Shown piece by piece: positions 10,656 through 22,195 of a stretch of DNA of 64,000 nucleotides. The notes beneath the pieces are model-generated. The model made no database searches, was not told the origin of the DNA, and was given only the letters and a program-made list of their open reading frames with translations. Numbering within the stretch: position 1 is the stretch's first letter; each line of letters begins with the position of its first letter. Made by a program: the position numbers and the translations under genes. Source of the DNA: Apoda limacodes (Eukaryota > Arthropoda > Insecta > Lepidoptera > Limacodidae); NCBI GenBank assembly GCA_946406115.1, contig OX291545.1, positions 9,624,001 through 9,688,000 on the forward strand, written 5' to 3'.

Positions 10656-10960
10656 TCATTACTTAAAAACGATTAAATTATATATAATCTCAATATCGCT
10701 GACTCGTTTTTGTTGTTGTCTGAGCTAGAACATGACCACTGCTTAACGTAGGCCTCTCCCATATGTCTCCACAACAACCGGCTTACTGCGGCTTTAAGCA
10801 GGGACCTTATTCTGTTCCCAATAAGGTCCCTGCTTAAAGCCGCAGTAAGCCGGTTGTTGTGGAGAGGTCTTGAGTACTCCAGAATCTGGAATTCGAAAGA
10901 TTTATGCAAGTTCTTCCGCGGGTCTCGTCAGGGTAAGACCTGACGAATGTCAAAATCTGA
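10656..10960 (-). pseudogene. RTE-type LINE C-terminal fragment with internal snap-back
   Basis: This is the same RTE end as at 9462-9706: minus-strand SLLKAAVSRLLWRHMGEAYV with the conserved DNA block CTTAACGTAGGCCTC. Part of the RTE sequence has been copied in inverted orientation, forming the palindrome at 10766-10865. A further partial echo (ATTGTTCCCAATAAG) lies at about 10973-10987. Confidence 0.6.
10766..10865. repeat. Perfect 46-bp inverted repeat, 8-bp loop
   Basis: Left arm 10766-10811 and right arm 10820-10865 are exact reverse complements around the loop CTGTTCCC. The left arm begins TCTCCACAACAACCGGC; the right arm ends GGTTGTTGTGGAGA. The arms consist of RTE fragment sequence, so this is an inverted duplication inside a retrotransposon scrap and not an independent TIR element. 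As RNA it would fold into a near-perfect 46-bp stem. Confidence 0.9.
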
Positions 10961-13900
10961 CAATCTTGAGATTGTTCCCAATAAGCTCCCGGGTCGTCTA
11001 CCTGGTATATCAGAGGCTTTCCTTGTAAAATAAATATGAAGTATATAGTATTTGTTCAAGAAACTTTAAATAAAAACTAAACAAAACATAAAGCAGATAC
11101 TATTTCAAAACGATCAAAACCAGTGGGTTAAGATGTTCACACTACCTACGCACGCTTAGTTGAGTATGTAACGTCCTCCTTGTTGACCTAAGGTGCCACG
11201 TAGAAGCCTTAGTTGGTAATATCCATATAAATTGAATATGACTCAAAAGTGTGTTTATAGCTGCGTATATGGTAATTTAAAGTTAACGTATGAAAAATAT
11301 ATCGTAATATGCCTTGCTACAGTTCATATAAATAAATATTATGGCTCCGTGTAGGATGGGCTTAAATTTTTTATAAAATTTTCTGATCATGCTCCAAATA
11401 CGTTTTTACGGCTCCCTGGAGTTCAGTTCTGCACATGACCGATTTTATTATTTTAAGAAGATCGAGTGTTCTAGATAGGGAGTCACCTCCAGGACGTTGA
11501 ACTCCAGAGGTTGTACTTTCTCCTTTTCAGTTTTTTTTTTGCATTAATAAAAGTCGACTAAGTATTTTATTTACAATGATCATTGCCCTCTAAAAATTAT
11601 AATTTATTGGACAATAAAAAAGATTGGGGTAAACTAGTGTAGATTCACCAAATGCTTTACGTCATAAATAAATGTTAGATTTGTTCGATAAATATTTATT
11701 TTGGAGCTAAGCGGGATAGATCCGATATCTGGTGGAATGTTGTTTTGATTCAGTTGACTGATTTGAAAATGTCGCTAATGAGGTTTGTGATTTATTTTAG
11801 TAGCATTTCGGTAGCGAACTGTAACAGATAAAAACTAGCAGATGTACTAAACTATAAAAATACACATATTGGGATTCTAGAATCACAAACGTCATAAAAC
11901 GGAGAAAATGCTTGTCTTTTCATGAAGTACATAAATCTCTACCTTTAATATGTACCAGTGATTTTTTCTGACTTTAGATCTCGCGGTGAAAGTGGGAAAA
12001 AAAATTTCAACCTTCTAAGCCACAGCCTGCATGAAATGAGAATGGCTAAAAAGTGGCATGAGTAGAGGCCATATTGTCCTCGCAAGGAACTTCTTACTCC
12101 TTTTATTAGGAGTTATTAGCCAAATGGCAAAATAGAACCATTTTTGTTTCATCATATCTGTCTGTCCGTATGTCACAGCCTTAATTCCACTATCTTGGCA
12201 TCGATTTTAATTATCTTTTTACCCGACTGTACGATGCAATGGAAGGGTAAGGTGTCTTTCAGCCTATGTATGTATTTTCTTATTATTTTTAAATTAAACT
12301 TGAAGGTTGCAATATTGAGTAAGAATGAAAAAATTGCGAGTTCTCAGTTGGGGGCGAACTTCTAGTGTTAAAATTTAAATTACCAACTTTGTAGAAACCT
12401 TTGAAAAGTTAAAAACATTTTTCTACTGCCTTTTCAATCTTCTTAGCACTAAAACATGACTAAAACTAACTTAACAAAACATTTGTTTTCTACGTCGTTC
12501 CAAATGAAGATTATTGTTATGACTTAAAGAAGTACAAAAGGAAACCCTTTAAGTTGCTATAAATAACTAATAAACAGTGTAGAGTCGGAAGGATAAAGCT
12601 CTCACGAATCTGTGTCAGAGGGTGCGCGGGTATAGAGCCGCCGGGTGGGAGTTCGACGTCCTTCTCGCGAGCTTTGACCCCGCGCCTGTCATTGCCAAAT
12701 TCCACTGCGTATGAAGTTTGATGTGCGTGACCCGTGACTTAACTGCATCGTACGGGCTTCTGAAAATTAGATTTCGGAAATTACGTGGGTTTATTTAATT
12801 AGATTCGTAGTTTAATTAAGTTCGTAGTTTAATAGGACTTCAACAGGTTTGAAAGTTCTGAATTTAACTGCATTTAAATTTTGTTAATGCAGTTGTAACT
12901 TAAATCTTATAAAAATCTTATAAAAATATTTGCTAGTTTAAAATTTGAAATATATAAGACTAGTAGAGTACTGTCAATATTGTATATAACTTATGTTGAG
13001 AACGCAATTTTAAACCTAAAGATAAATACTTTCTACGGTAATACCAAAGCTATTTTTTACTCGAGCCAATAATACCTCCAGACCCACACGTTCTTCGTTA
13101 CTGAACTAGTAGATTTCCTTTTAATATAAAATTCTGTAGTTTTCCTTTGTAACTTTTACTTCGTAATAAATGTGTTGGCTAGGAATAAGAAAATAAGAGA
13201 AAAATACTGACAACCATTGTGATAAATATTGAAAATCAATGTGATAAATACTGAAAACCATTGTGATTATATGTATTTATTTTATATGTGACAAGTATTT
13301 TATTATTACCCACAAAATAAAAATTGTGATCCTAAGGTTTGTTTTTATTTGGACGATCTACTGATTTATGGTAGGTAATGTACCTAACTCGATTTTTAAT
13401 TAAAACTTAGTTAAAAGAATACTGAAAGTAAAAACTGTTAATAAAGAAACAAAAACCGCAAGGGTTTGACTTTGTCCACAAAATAATAAAAATAAGTTAA
13501 TACTTCACTGATTATTTCTATTAACAAAATCTAAGTATTCGCCTAAAAATATTAAATTAAATAGTAACGGAGCTCGCAAAACGACTCTGAGACCGAATAT
13601 ACCGATAAAAAAAGTTAGTGTTGGGATACTTCCACAAAAGAACAAAAATACTTAATGATTATTTATTTTTATAATTTAATTAGGTATGTCTGAAAATGGT
13701 TATTAAAGCTGTAAGGATAGGATACTTAAACTGAAAATCGCCAGTTAAAAAACAAAAAATCCAAAGATTTGACATTCACTACAGAAGAATAATTTAATTA
13801 CTTCATTTATTTGATAATTTCTTCTTAATTAAATACCTTCTTCTTAGGACGACCATTGTCTTCGAGTTCTAAACATCTAACCTGTGGACTGCGCTATAGC

Positions 13901-14071
13901 CTTACAAAATTGACCATCCTTTAAAAATAGACAAAGTTGACCTGTGGTATAGTTTCTCTTAGACAAGACACCACAGTTTCAATTCGTCTCTATCATACTT
14001 TTGCGACCATTTTTTTTCACATCTGGAACATGCTCTCTCCAGTTCTCTACGTCTATGGGTACGCCTGACAA
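10961..14071. other. No gene seen; one small GC-rich patch
   Basis: Mostly AT-rich non-coding DNA. At 12590-12720 base composition turns GC-rich and a short minus-strand frame (12517-12705, about 62 codons) crosses it. I do not recognise the product and no splice structure is evident. A 3 x 22-bp tandem repeat at 13202-13267 is listed separately. Confidence 0.45.
13202..13267 (+). repeat. Tandem repeat, 3 x 22 bp
   Basis: Three consecutive units of AAATACTGAAAACCATTGTG plus AT, with four substitutions among the three copies. Confidence 0.75.
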
Positions 14072-14290
14072 TCTATACATATAAAAGGCTTTGTCCTGAT
14101 GGATCAACGCACAGCCTAACCCGCTGATCGTAGAGACCTGAAACTTGGAGGGTGTGTTATTTGTATGACGTAGGCATCTGATAAGAAAGGATTTTCCGGA
14201 ATTCTACCCCTAAGGAGGTGAAAAAGGGGGGCAAAGTTTGTATGGGACAACGTGATTCCTGGGTCCAATCTACTTCAAATTTTGCATAAA
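14072..14290 (+). repeat. Dispersed repeat, direct copy 1
   Basis: It starts ATACATATAAAAGGCTTTGT and includes GATCAACGCACAGCCTAA, GCTGATCGTAGAGACCTGAA and TGTATGACGTAGGCATCTGA. The opening (TCTATACATATAAAA) resembles the 5' TC end of Helitron-like elements. A second copy follows 600 bp downstream in the same orientation. Confidence 0.6.
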
Positions 14291-14667
14291 CCTTTTTTTA
14301 GAGAATTGATGGAAGAAGTATTTGGTCTTTTATTGAAATTCATCTCCTAACGGGGTTAAAAAGGGATAGAAAGTTATTTGGCGGTTATTTGCTTCGAAGT
14401 TGATATCAATACTCCTTAGTGCTTTTGATTTAAAATACATTTTATTTTGACACATGTTTGAAAACTCAATCCGATTATGTTCAAAAAAGGTTAAACTTCC
14501 CTAAAAACATAAACAACTTCAATACTCTTTAAAATTTGAATGTCTCGAATGTCACCGTACTATATTAGTACCTCATTTAAGGGGTTTCTAAGCTCAAAGA
14601 GGTTATGCGTTTTTTAGGTAGATTGATTTTTTGTGTACAATAATACTCAAAACTTCTTTTTCTACCT

Positions 14668-14800
14668 ATCTTATATACATATAAAATGCTTTGTCCTGAA
14701 TGACTGACGGATCAACGCACAGCCTAAACCGCTGATCGTAGAGACCTGAAACTTGAAGGGTGGGTTCTTTGTATGACGTAGGCATCTGATAAGATAAGGT
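14668..14800 (+). repeat. Dispersed repeat, direct copy 2
   Basis: It has the same blocks as 14072-14290 in the same order (ATACATATAAAATGCTTTGT, GATCAACGCACAGCCTAA, TGTATGACGTAGGCATCTGA). A third, more distant relative begins near 14963 (ATATTTATATAAAAGAAGAA, GACTGACTAATCGATCAATG) and runs to about 15140. Confidence 0.6.
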
Positions 14801-15452
14801 TTTACTGACAGGGTGAAGTGCGTGACGGATTCACGCAATAAGAATAAACCGATTGTAATGAAATTTTGGTAAGTTGTTATGCACAGGCCGGGGAAGGTTT
14901 CTGAATTAGTACAACCCTATTAGGTTGGTTTAAAAAAAGAAACAACGTTTGCCGGTTCAGCTATATTTATATAAAAGAAGAAATTGACTGGCTGACTGAC
15001 TAATCGATCAATGAACAGCTAAAACAGCTGTGTTTAGAAGCATGACATTTTGCACAAACGTTCCTTAAATGACGTAAGTGTGCACTAAGAAGGGATTTTT
15101 GGAAATTAATCCCCTAAGGGGGTAAAATATGGGTTGGCAGTTTGCATGGAAATGGCATAAACTTGACTTAAATGTTAAAAATTCAGATTCACGTGATTCA
15201 CTGTTTTTGAAAAATTATTCTCTAGACGGCAAAATAGAGGATGAAAATGTGTATGAGAATTCCTATGTTATTGTATGTAAAACAGTAAACAGTCAAAAGC
15301 TGTTTTTTTTAAAAAAAGTTTACGCATACGAAGTTGCGGGAATAAGCTAGTAGTTACTAAAACTATGGGATAATGTCACTGAAACAGAACACTGTCAATA
15401 TAGAAACAAAAAAACATAAAGGTTAAAATACTCCCTCAAAATTATAAAATAG

Positions 15453-15752
15453 CTAGACTTTGCCAGCGGCTCCGCCCGCCCTAAATCGGTTATCGGCGTG
15501 ATACTCCTTAATTACAGTAATGAAGTTTGCTATAGCGAGCTATAGGTGCAGCTATAGTTCGTTTAACCCTTTTATAATTATTCCCGCGGAAACCTTTGGA
15601 ATTTTTCTTGATAAAATTTAGTCTAAATGCTATTCAAGGACCTTACCTATATGTATGCCAAGTTTCATCCCGATGCGTCCATTAGTTGAAGCGTGATTGA
15701 GTAACAAACATCCATCCAGACAAACAAACTTTCACATTTATAATTATTAGGA
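15453..15752 (-). mobile_element. Non-autonomous Helitron-like element, 300 bp
   Basis: On the minus strand it runs from TCCTAATAATTATAAATGTG at 15752 to GGGCGGAGCCGCTGGC...GTCTAG at 15453. The preceding host base is A; the following base is C where T is usual. The body matches the element at 50049-50409 in reverse (CCAAGTTTCATCCCGATGCG versus CGGATCGGGATGAAACTTGG). No coding capacity. Confidence 0.7.
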
Positions 15753-15890
15753 TTTTATCGATTTTGTCAATTTAGGTATGCCTAAAAATACATAACTGAA
15801 ACTATCATAATAGACTGTCAGAGCGCCAGTCAGAATAATCAAGCCACACGGATGTCAACTGAACAAACAAATTCAAATTAATATGCAAAA

Positions 15891-16186
15891 ATCGGCCAAG
15901 TGCGAATCGGACTCGCGCACGACGGGTTCCGTACCATTATCTACAAAAACGAGCAAAAAAATTCACGTATGTTGTATGGGAGCCCCCTTAAATTTTTTTT
16001 TTCTGTTTTTAGTATTTGTTGTTATAGCGGCAACAAAAATACATCTTCTGTGAAAATTTCAACTGTCTTAATATAACGGTTCATGAGATACAGTCTGGTG
16101 ACAGACGGACTGACGGACGGACGGACAGCGAAGCCTTAGTAATAGGGTTCCTAATTACCTTTCAGGTACGGAACCCTAAAAAGGCA
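15891..16186 (+). mobile_element. (GACAGACG)-family dispersed repeat, near full length
   Basis: It starts ATCGGCCAAGTGCGAATCGG, passes through TTGTATGGGAGCCCCC, AGCGGCAACAAAAATACATC and CGGTTCATGAGATACAG, a GACGGACTGACGGACGGACG microsatellite tract, and ends CAGGTACGGAACCCTAAAAA. This is a widespread lepidopteran dispersed repeat that carries its own microsatellite. It is non-coding. Other copies: 34883-35262, 37227-37855 (longer variant) and 63188 (head only). Confidence 0.75.
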
Positions 16187-16364
16187 AGAATTTTTGATAC
16201 TGCACTAAAGCATATCAAAGTTACGACATTCAGTACCCATCTCCATTTGCGCTATATCTGTTATCTCTAATAAAACAGGATAAGTCTACGTCACACGTCG
16301 GTGGTGGACTTCACCTTGTATCCTGAATTGCAGTATTTTTCTTAATATCTGAAGTACATTGATT

Positions 16365-16545
16365 ATCCACATCACTGGCTTAGGGGTAAAAGAAAACAAC
16401 ACTTGGAAACCTGCATATGTCAAAAAAAAGAAGACATAAATGTGAAGTTCACAATCCGCACTGGGCCCGCGTGTGGACTATGGCCCAAAATACCCTCGGT
16501 GAGGGTAGGCCGCGTCCCAACAGCGGGGACGTATGAGGCTGGTAA
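16365..16545 (+). repeat. Dispersed repeat tail (ACTATGGCCCAAA...GTATGAGGCTG)
   Basis: It contains CATCACTGGCTTAGGGG, GTGTGGACTATGGCCCAAAA, CTCGGTGAGGGTAGGCCG and GGGGACGTATGAGGCTGGTA. Two more copies lie at 44195-44320 (inverted) and 49220-49355. At 44 kb it abuts an RTE 3' end, suggesting it is 3' UTR of a LINE. Confidence 0.6.
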
Positions 16546-17214
16546 GAAAAGTCAGAACGTCAAATACGCGAACAGAAGATAAAATTATGAGTTTGGAAGC
16601 GAACAGATAACAAAATATGAGATCTAAAGATGTGTATTAGATATAAGCAATACAAGTTGGCAAGATATGTAAAAGGTTAGCAAAATATGAGAGAATTAAA
16701 AACCTTAAGATTTGACATTAATATTTTTACGGCAAGGGCGCTATTTTGAATCCAGAGAGGAGCGAAGGACACTTTCTACTTTTTATCACCTTCTATAAGA
16801 AAAGAGGTAAGGGTAACTTATAAATAAGATTAGTACATTTATTTTTTACATTGTCACTACTTGAGGGAAACGCACTATTTTTTATAAAAGTATCATCATA
16901 AATACGTTTGAGTAACAATTACGAAGGCGGAATACATTTCACGCGGTTTTTAATTTTTCAAATTTTATAGTATACAGCTAGTTACTTGTTCATACAATGT
17001 TCTTGATCGATCTCTTTGGTAATTGGAACATTTCTTACAATATCCACATTCCAAATTGAAATCACTTTGCGACCCTAGGGGATTAAAGAAGTTTAAAAAT
17101 TAAAAAAAATATGGGAAAAAGTTAAAACCGGGTGAAATGTATTCCGTTTTTGTAATTGTTTACTCAAATTCGTATTTATTCGAATAAAATAGTTCGTTTT
17201 CTTAAATGAAATAA
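16546..17214. other. No gene seen
   Basis: Non-coding. Short AAAATATGAGA-like units recur between 16600 and 16700, without clean periodicity. Confidence 0.45.
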
Positions 17215-17271
17215 ATAAATGTACTATTAACTTCTCTTGAGGGAATTTACTATAATAGGTCCAAAAATTTC

Positions 17272-17302
<31 letters not shown>

Positions 17303-17435
17303 GTATGTATGTAGGTTAGCTTTTTTTGCTCCTCGACATCTCAAGAACCAATAGACCAATTGGTCTCGTGACCATATCAATCGCCACGTCATGACTTAGA
17401 TCTGAAAAGAGTTTGAGGAAAATCGCTTCAGCGGT
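17215..17435 (-). repeat. Dispersed repeat with internal (TG)n(TA)n microsatellite
   Basis: In reverse it matches 35530-35775: CTCTTTTCAGATCTAAGTCA, GATTGATATGGTCACGAGAC, GGACCTATTATAGTAAATTC. This copy has gained a TG/TA/TATG simple repeat at 17274-17312 that the other copy lacks. Confidence 0.65.
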
Positions 17436-17552
17436 ATTTTTTGTTTTTTTTTTTTCCAAAAAAAACAAAAAATATTCTCAAGAGAAGTTGCTCGTGCGGT
17501 ACTTACTACTGAACTAATTTTTCTTATTTGTAAGTTACACTTATCTCGTCTC

Positions 17553-18086
17553 TCATAGAGGGTAATAAAAAGTAGAGTGTATCACTCGGTCACAAAATAA
17601 TTTTACCATATGGGGCCAAACTTGCGACTTGTAAAACAGCAACCCCGACGTGAAGTACTGCCTCGCTCTGTTGAGTACACCTAGTTTTTTGGACGCCAGC
17701 TTCACCTTATCTTGTAAATGAACATCGCTTGAGATGTCAACACCAAGGATCCCAATGCTCTTGGAGATGGAGAAGGGAGTGTTCTGGACTTGTGGGACTA
17801 CAGTGAATGGGGTTTTCTTAGCGGTGAACGCGCAAACTTGTGTCTTTGTAGGGTTGAATCGGACCAAGTTCACCTGTCCCCAGTCAGAGACCTTGGACAG
17901 TGTGGTCTCGATTTGAGACACAAGTTCTCCGCGGTTTTCCTCCACAACGGAACGAGGGATGTTTGCGCGACCCGTGTTATAGGCGTCTCCAGTACTGTCA
18001 TCTGCATAGCAATGTATGTTGTTGATGTCCAACATGTTATTGATATGAAGTAGAAACAACGTAGGAGACAGCACGGAGCCTTGCTC
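17553..18086 (-). pseudogene. LINE-A (CR1/Jockey-group) RT fragment
   Basis: The minus strand encodes LSPTLFLLHINNMLDINN, the catalytic CYADDSTGDA, VSDWGQVNLVRFNPTKTQVC, SISKSIGILGVDISSDVHLQ and KKLGVLNRARQYFTSG. About 174 codons are open, but both ends are cut: no 3' UTR and no poly-A. It overlaps the copy at 24343-26024 by about 150 bp at roughly 95% identity by eye. Loss of both ends suggests deletion or recombination after insertion. Confidence 0.85.
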
Positions 18087-19592
18087 CTACTATAATTTTA
18101 ACCTTCTGTTGTGTGAGACCGTAAATCTGCGCACAACTACTGCAGGTTCCACATTTACATTCCTATGAATACTCAGTAGCGCCAACCCCGTAAGACGTTG
18201 GTTCAATACTGTGTTCCTTAAATAACCACATGAATGACTGACTCGCTCGCTTTTTTTTTATTACTTTCCAGCCCTCTTTCGAAGCTCTGAATGTCTGTTG
18301 GAAATTAGATCCATTAAGCCTAACATAAACAAACCGTCACGCCAATAAAGGCGTCAAAAAAACTTAATTTGTCGGAGCGTTAATTGAAAATTTTCACAAC
18401 TTTGCTCGCCGTTTCTTTGCTCATTGTTTTCAATACATCCTCTATATGTCTTCGATACATAATTTTTCACAGATCTTCATAAACTGCTGAAAGTCTTCGA
18501 ATCCTACCAGACTTATTTGAAAAAATAAACCAGCAAAAACACGTCTCCATTGCTTAAATTCGCACCTTATATTGCACTCCCTTGTTCGGTGTACGGTATG
18601 ACAAAAATACCGAAATAGTAGTTTTTCTATTTTTATTTTACCCATTTGTCAGTTAAAATCAATCTTATTCAATTCTTGCTATGTAAAAAACTAACATTTC
18701 TGCATTAAACTCTGCAAATTAGCCTAAAATGCAAAGGTATCATTAATATTTTGCTTCTTATGTAAAAAAAATGGTGTAAAAATAATACAAATCAGTATTA
18801 TTGTTTGAACCTAGTGTTTTGATTCAATGTAGTTGAGGTCCGTTAAGGTAAGTATATGTAGGTACTTACACCGTAGAAAATTAGTTTTTCCCTTGTTTGG
18901 TATTAAGTTCATCTGGCAACCTTGCCGACAACGCGAGGCTTGCCGATCGCGACACCCGCCGAAGTAAACCAATAGGGCCCGACCGACCCAACGCGAGTGT
19001 TTCGGCATAAGCAGAGTAGTAGTTTAATACACAGATCCTTGTCTGTCAATCAATCGAGGCGACGAGACGAGATTTGACGGCGGGGATACGACACCCAAAT
19101 CCCCCCTCTGTATACGCGCATGAAGCTAGGACACCGTCGGCTTCACCATCGAGGGCTCCCCGAAAGAGTTCAAAGGGACTAAGTGTCAGGCAAGAGGTCG
19201 CCCAAGGTCCCGGCTGCGAACAGCCCGACGACGTCTGCAACGAAAACGCTATGCAATCGCTATCTTGTCCAGCTATCTTTGCCCCGACGCTGTCGCCACC
19301 CCCCTTTTTTGCTTTCATACAACAATAGTTAGTGGCAGCTCAAGATATAGGTTGTAGGATATAGGTTAAACCGTATTTAAAAACGTGTATCACATAATAG
19401 ATAATCATATACGTAACTTAACTCCTAAATTTTCTAAAGTAAAAAAATCATAAGCAAATTGTAGTTTCTTATAAAAATTTTAGAAATATGATGAATTTTA
19501 GAAATTAAATAAATCGTATTAACTTGTTACAGTTTCCTTTTTTGGAGTTTACTTCTTAAGAAACGATAAGAAGCCCGTGGCGGCCGTGGCAT
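18087..19592. other. No recognisable gene; GC-rich island at 18900-19316
   Basis: From about 18900 to 19316 the sequence is clearly GC-richer and CpG-containing than its surroundings. Both strands are open for 60-90 codons (plus 19074-19328; minus 19046-19318, 18811-19008), but I recognise none of the products and no consistent splice pattern. It could be a promoter/first exon of an unseen gene or the 5' part of a transposon. The rest is AT-rich and empty. Confidence 0.4.
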
Positions 19593-20995
19593 AAAAAAAA
19601 AACCGGTTTGAACTCCGGGAGTGCCGGCAGAAGTGAAAACATACTAGCTATTTACTTTCCACCACTTCGTATACATATTTATTTATTATAAATAAAACAA
19701 AACTTACGACTCATACGTCATATTTAATTGAACAGAACCAATGTCCTTTTTTTAGGGAACAGCAAGTTCCAGCCGTGTGTCGGAGCTGACACACACACTT
19801 TTTTATTCATGTCCCAAGTGACCATCAAATTTTTTCCCCTATCGCTAATAGTAATTTCAGTGGCACACACTTAAAAAGATCTTATGCAGTACCAACATAA
19901 TAGTGCTATAATTGCGTTTTCATTTAAAACTACCAATGATTACCCCGGGCCAACAACAATATGGCTTACCCTAGTATAAATTTAATATATTTTATGTACT
20001 ATTCAGGTGTAGGTCATAGTTCACAGGTTATGTTAGTAGCATATAATTCACGATTTAAGTAACTAACCTGTGACAATCCCATTCTTATCTTCTTCGTAAA
20101 ACGAACAAACAAAAAACAAACCTTTTCTCTTAATAATAATAAGCATGACATCAATAAATATAATGAAACGTATAAATTGGTTATGAAAATATTAGTGCTA
20201 GAATCATTAGAAATTTTCCCATCACTGTTTGTTTGTTGAAGGAATATTTCGGCCATATTGAATATAATCGCCACCTGTTGAAATGTTATAAATACTTTGA
20301 AACGACGCTGTTGGAAATTATTTATCAAGTCAAAGTCCAAGTTTAATAAATCTATTTTGATGATGGCCTACATACATTCGGAAGTTTTTCCAATCCATTC
20401 GTACGTCTAGATATAAATAATTTCACATATAAATGCGAAGTGAGTAACTTTGTTCTGACTCGAAGTCGCAACGGAGCAGACAATTGAGCTGAAATTTTGA
20501 AATTTTAAATATTTAATATTATATTATATTTAAGTATTATAATCAACACTGCTGAATTGGGGTAGGTTATCCTGTAAAAGTAGTGTTTAGTGGAAATAAA
20601 TAAATAAAAATAAAATAAATAATTTTGAAGTGAAAACTTCTTTAGCGGCGTTGTGCACTTTTTTTTGGTATGGTAAAAAATGTTACACTCGCGTCAGGTC
20701 ACGTGTCCTAATCGTGGAAATTCGTAAGACGGAAACCGTAATGCCACGCCTATTATAATTTTTATTTTTAGTATTCGCGATTATGAGTAGTACAGGGAGG
20801 TTGGATATGGAATTTTAATTCTATGACAGATTGCGATGTCAAATATACTACGTCAAAAAAGTAAATAAACAAACATTTTTATTTCTTGACAATGTCAAAG
20901 ACATGTCTTGTGACATATTAAAGTGTTAAGCGCGAATCGTGTGTAAAGGTTTTCACTTCTGCCGGCACTCCCGGAGTGCAACTGGTTTTTTTTTT
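19593..20995. mobile_element. DNA element with ~47-bp inverted ends, 1.4 kb
   Basis: The left end is an A-run then CCGGTTTGAACTCCGGGAG and TGCCGGCAGAAGTGAAAAC (19593-19640); the right end is its inverse (GTTTTCACTTCTGCCGGCAC, CTCCCGGAGTGCAACTGG, T-run; 20949-20995). The arms differ at about three positions. The interior has no transposase: the minus frame at 20014-20340 (108 codons) is AT-rich and unrecognised. It is therefore a large non-autonomous element. Target duplication and superfamily are not determined. Confidence 0.75.
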
Positions 20996-21285
20996 GGGGG
21001 TATCAAACTAGTTGTTTTAATTTTTTTGTCGCCAATCATATTTTCGTAAAAGCGCCTCATACTTTTTTTTATATTAAAGCTAACTATTTCACTGTTATAG
21101 AAAATCTTTATATCTATTTAAATATTGATTGTTAAAATGTTATGAATACCTTGAAATGACGCTGTTTGAAAGTCGATATAAAAGTTAAAGTTTAAGTTTA
21201 ATAAATCAATTTTGACGATGGGTGGGATGTACATAAATACATTTGAAAGTCTTTAAATCCAACCATACGTCCACATTTAAAAAGA

Positions 21286-21729
21286 TCCATATATACATGC
21301 GAAAGTTTGTTACTGTGTTTGTTTGTCTTGTCTTGACGTCGTTATGGAGCATCCAATTGAACTGAAATTAGACACAGATGTGGAAGAGACGAACAAGGAC
21401 ATTGGCTACTTTTTATCCCAGAAAATTCAAAAGTACAAGCAATAAACCTAGACGATATGTAGCTACAGCTAATTTTTTTTCAGACATTTGTTCTTCCTTC
21501 GCGTCGTAACGGATTAACCAATTGAATTGCAATTTGGCACAGAGGTAATTGGGTATACAGAGAAGGACAGGCTATGTTTTATATTTAATAAAATTGTAAA
21601 TTTAAAATTCGGGCAGGAATAACTATTACCAATTCCTCATAAAAGAACTATTTAAGGTAGCTAGCCTTTAACAAACTTCTTTACTTTAAAACAGAATTCA
21701 ACGTAGGCGGAGCTGCCGGCTAAAGCTAG
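21286..21729 (+). mobile_element. Non-autonomous Helitron-like element, 444 bp
   Basis: It begins TCCATATATACATGCGAAAG after an A and ends GGCGGAGCTGCCGGC...AAAGCTAG before a T. The GGC/GCC hairpin lies 11 bases before CTAG. The interior has two ATTGAACTGAAATT / ATTGAATTGCAATT blocks and no helicase frame. A related 5' piece begins near 20430. Confidence 0.7.
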
Positions 21730-22195
21730 TAATCTATAATCAAGCACTCCAACATTTATATTAGCAGTCCTAGGCTCCAAGCAGATTATCTAACTCCTCA
21801 GCTTACAAATGATATATCGTGTCGTACAGACGTGTTGGTCGCGATATTGGCGATAATCATGGTATAATTAGTTTTTACTGGGAACTTTGCATAAAATATT
21901 AAGTCGTGGACTTCTAAGGTACTCTACGGAATAATTCAGACTTATGATATATACTTAGACATGATAAGTATACTTTTTTAAGTTGGAGTTTTGTTTAATT
22001 TATTCTGAACTCATAGCTTGGAAAGGAATCTTGTACCTACTACCTTACGCGTAAAGAATTTTGTTCTGCCTCTCTGTACTTTGAAAAAACAATTAAGTTC
22101 AAAAGACAATTACGTTTTGAACGCCACTCTACACTGTCTTTTCCAAGGCTTAACCTTTGTGTTTCGAAAGTCAGTCTGTAAACCGCTATATATAT

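Noticed and set aside
10766..10865. MITE or transcription terminator
   Set aside because: The arms are internal RTE sequence and there is no target duplication, so it is an inverted duplication and not an independent element.
19046..19328. Host gene at the GC-rich island
   Set aside because: Both strands are open and neither shows a domain or splice pattern. Reported as an unknown island instead.
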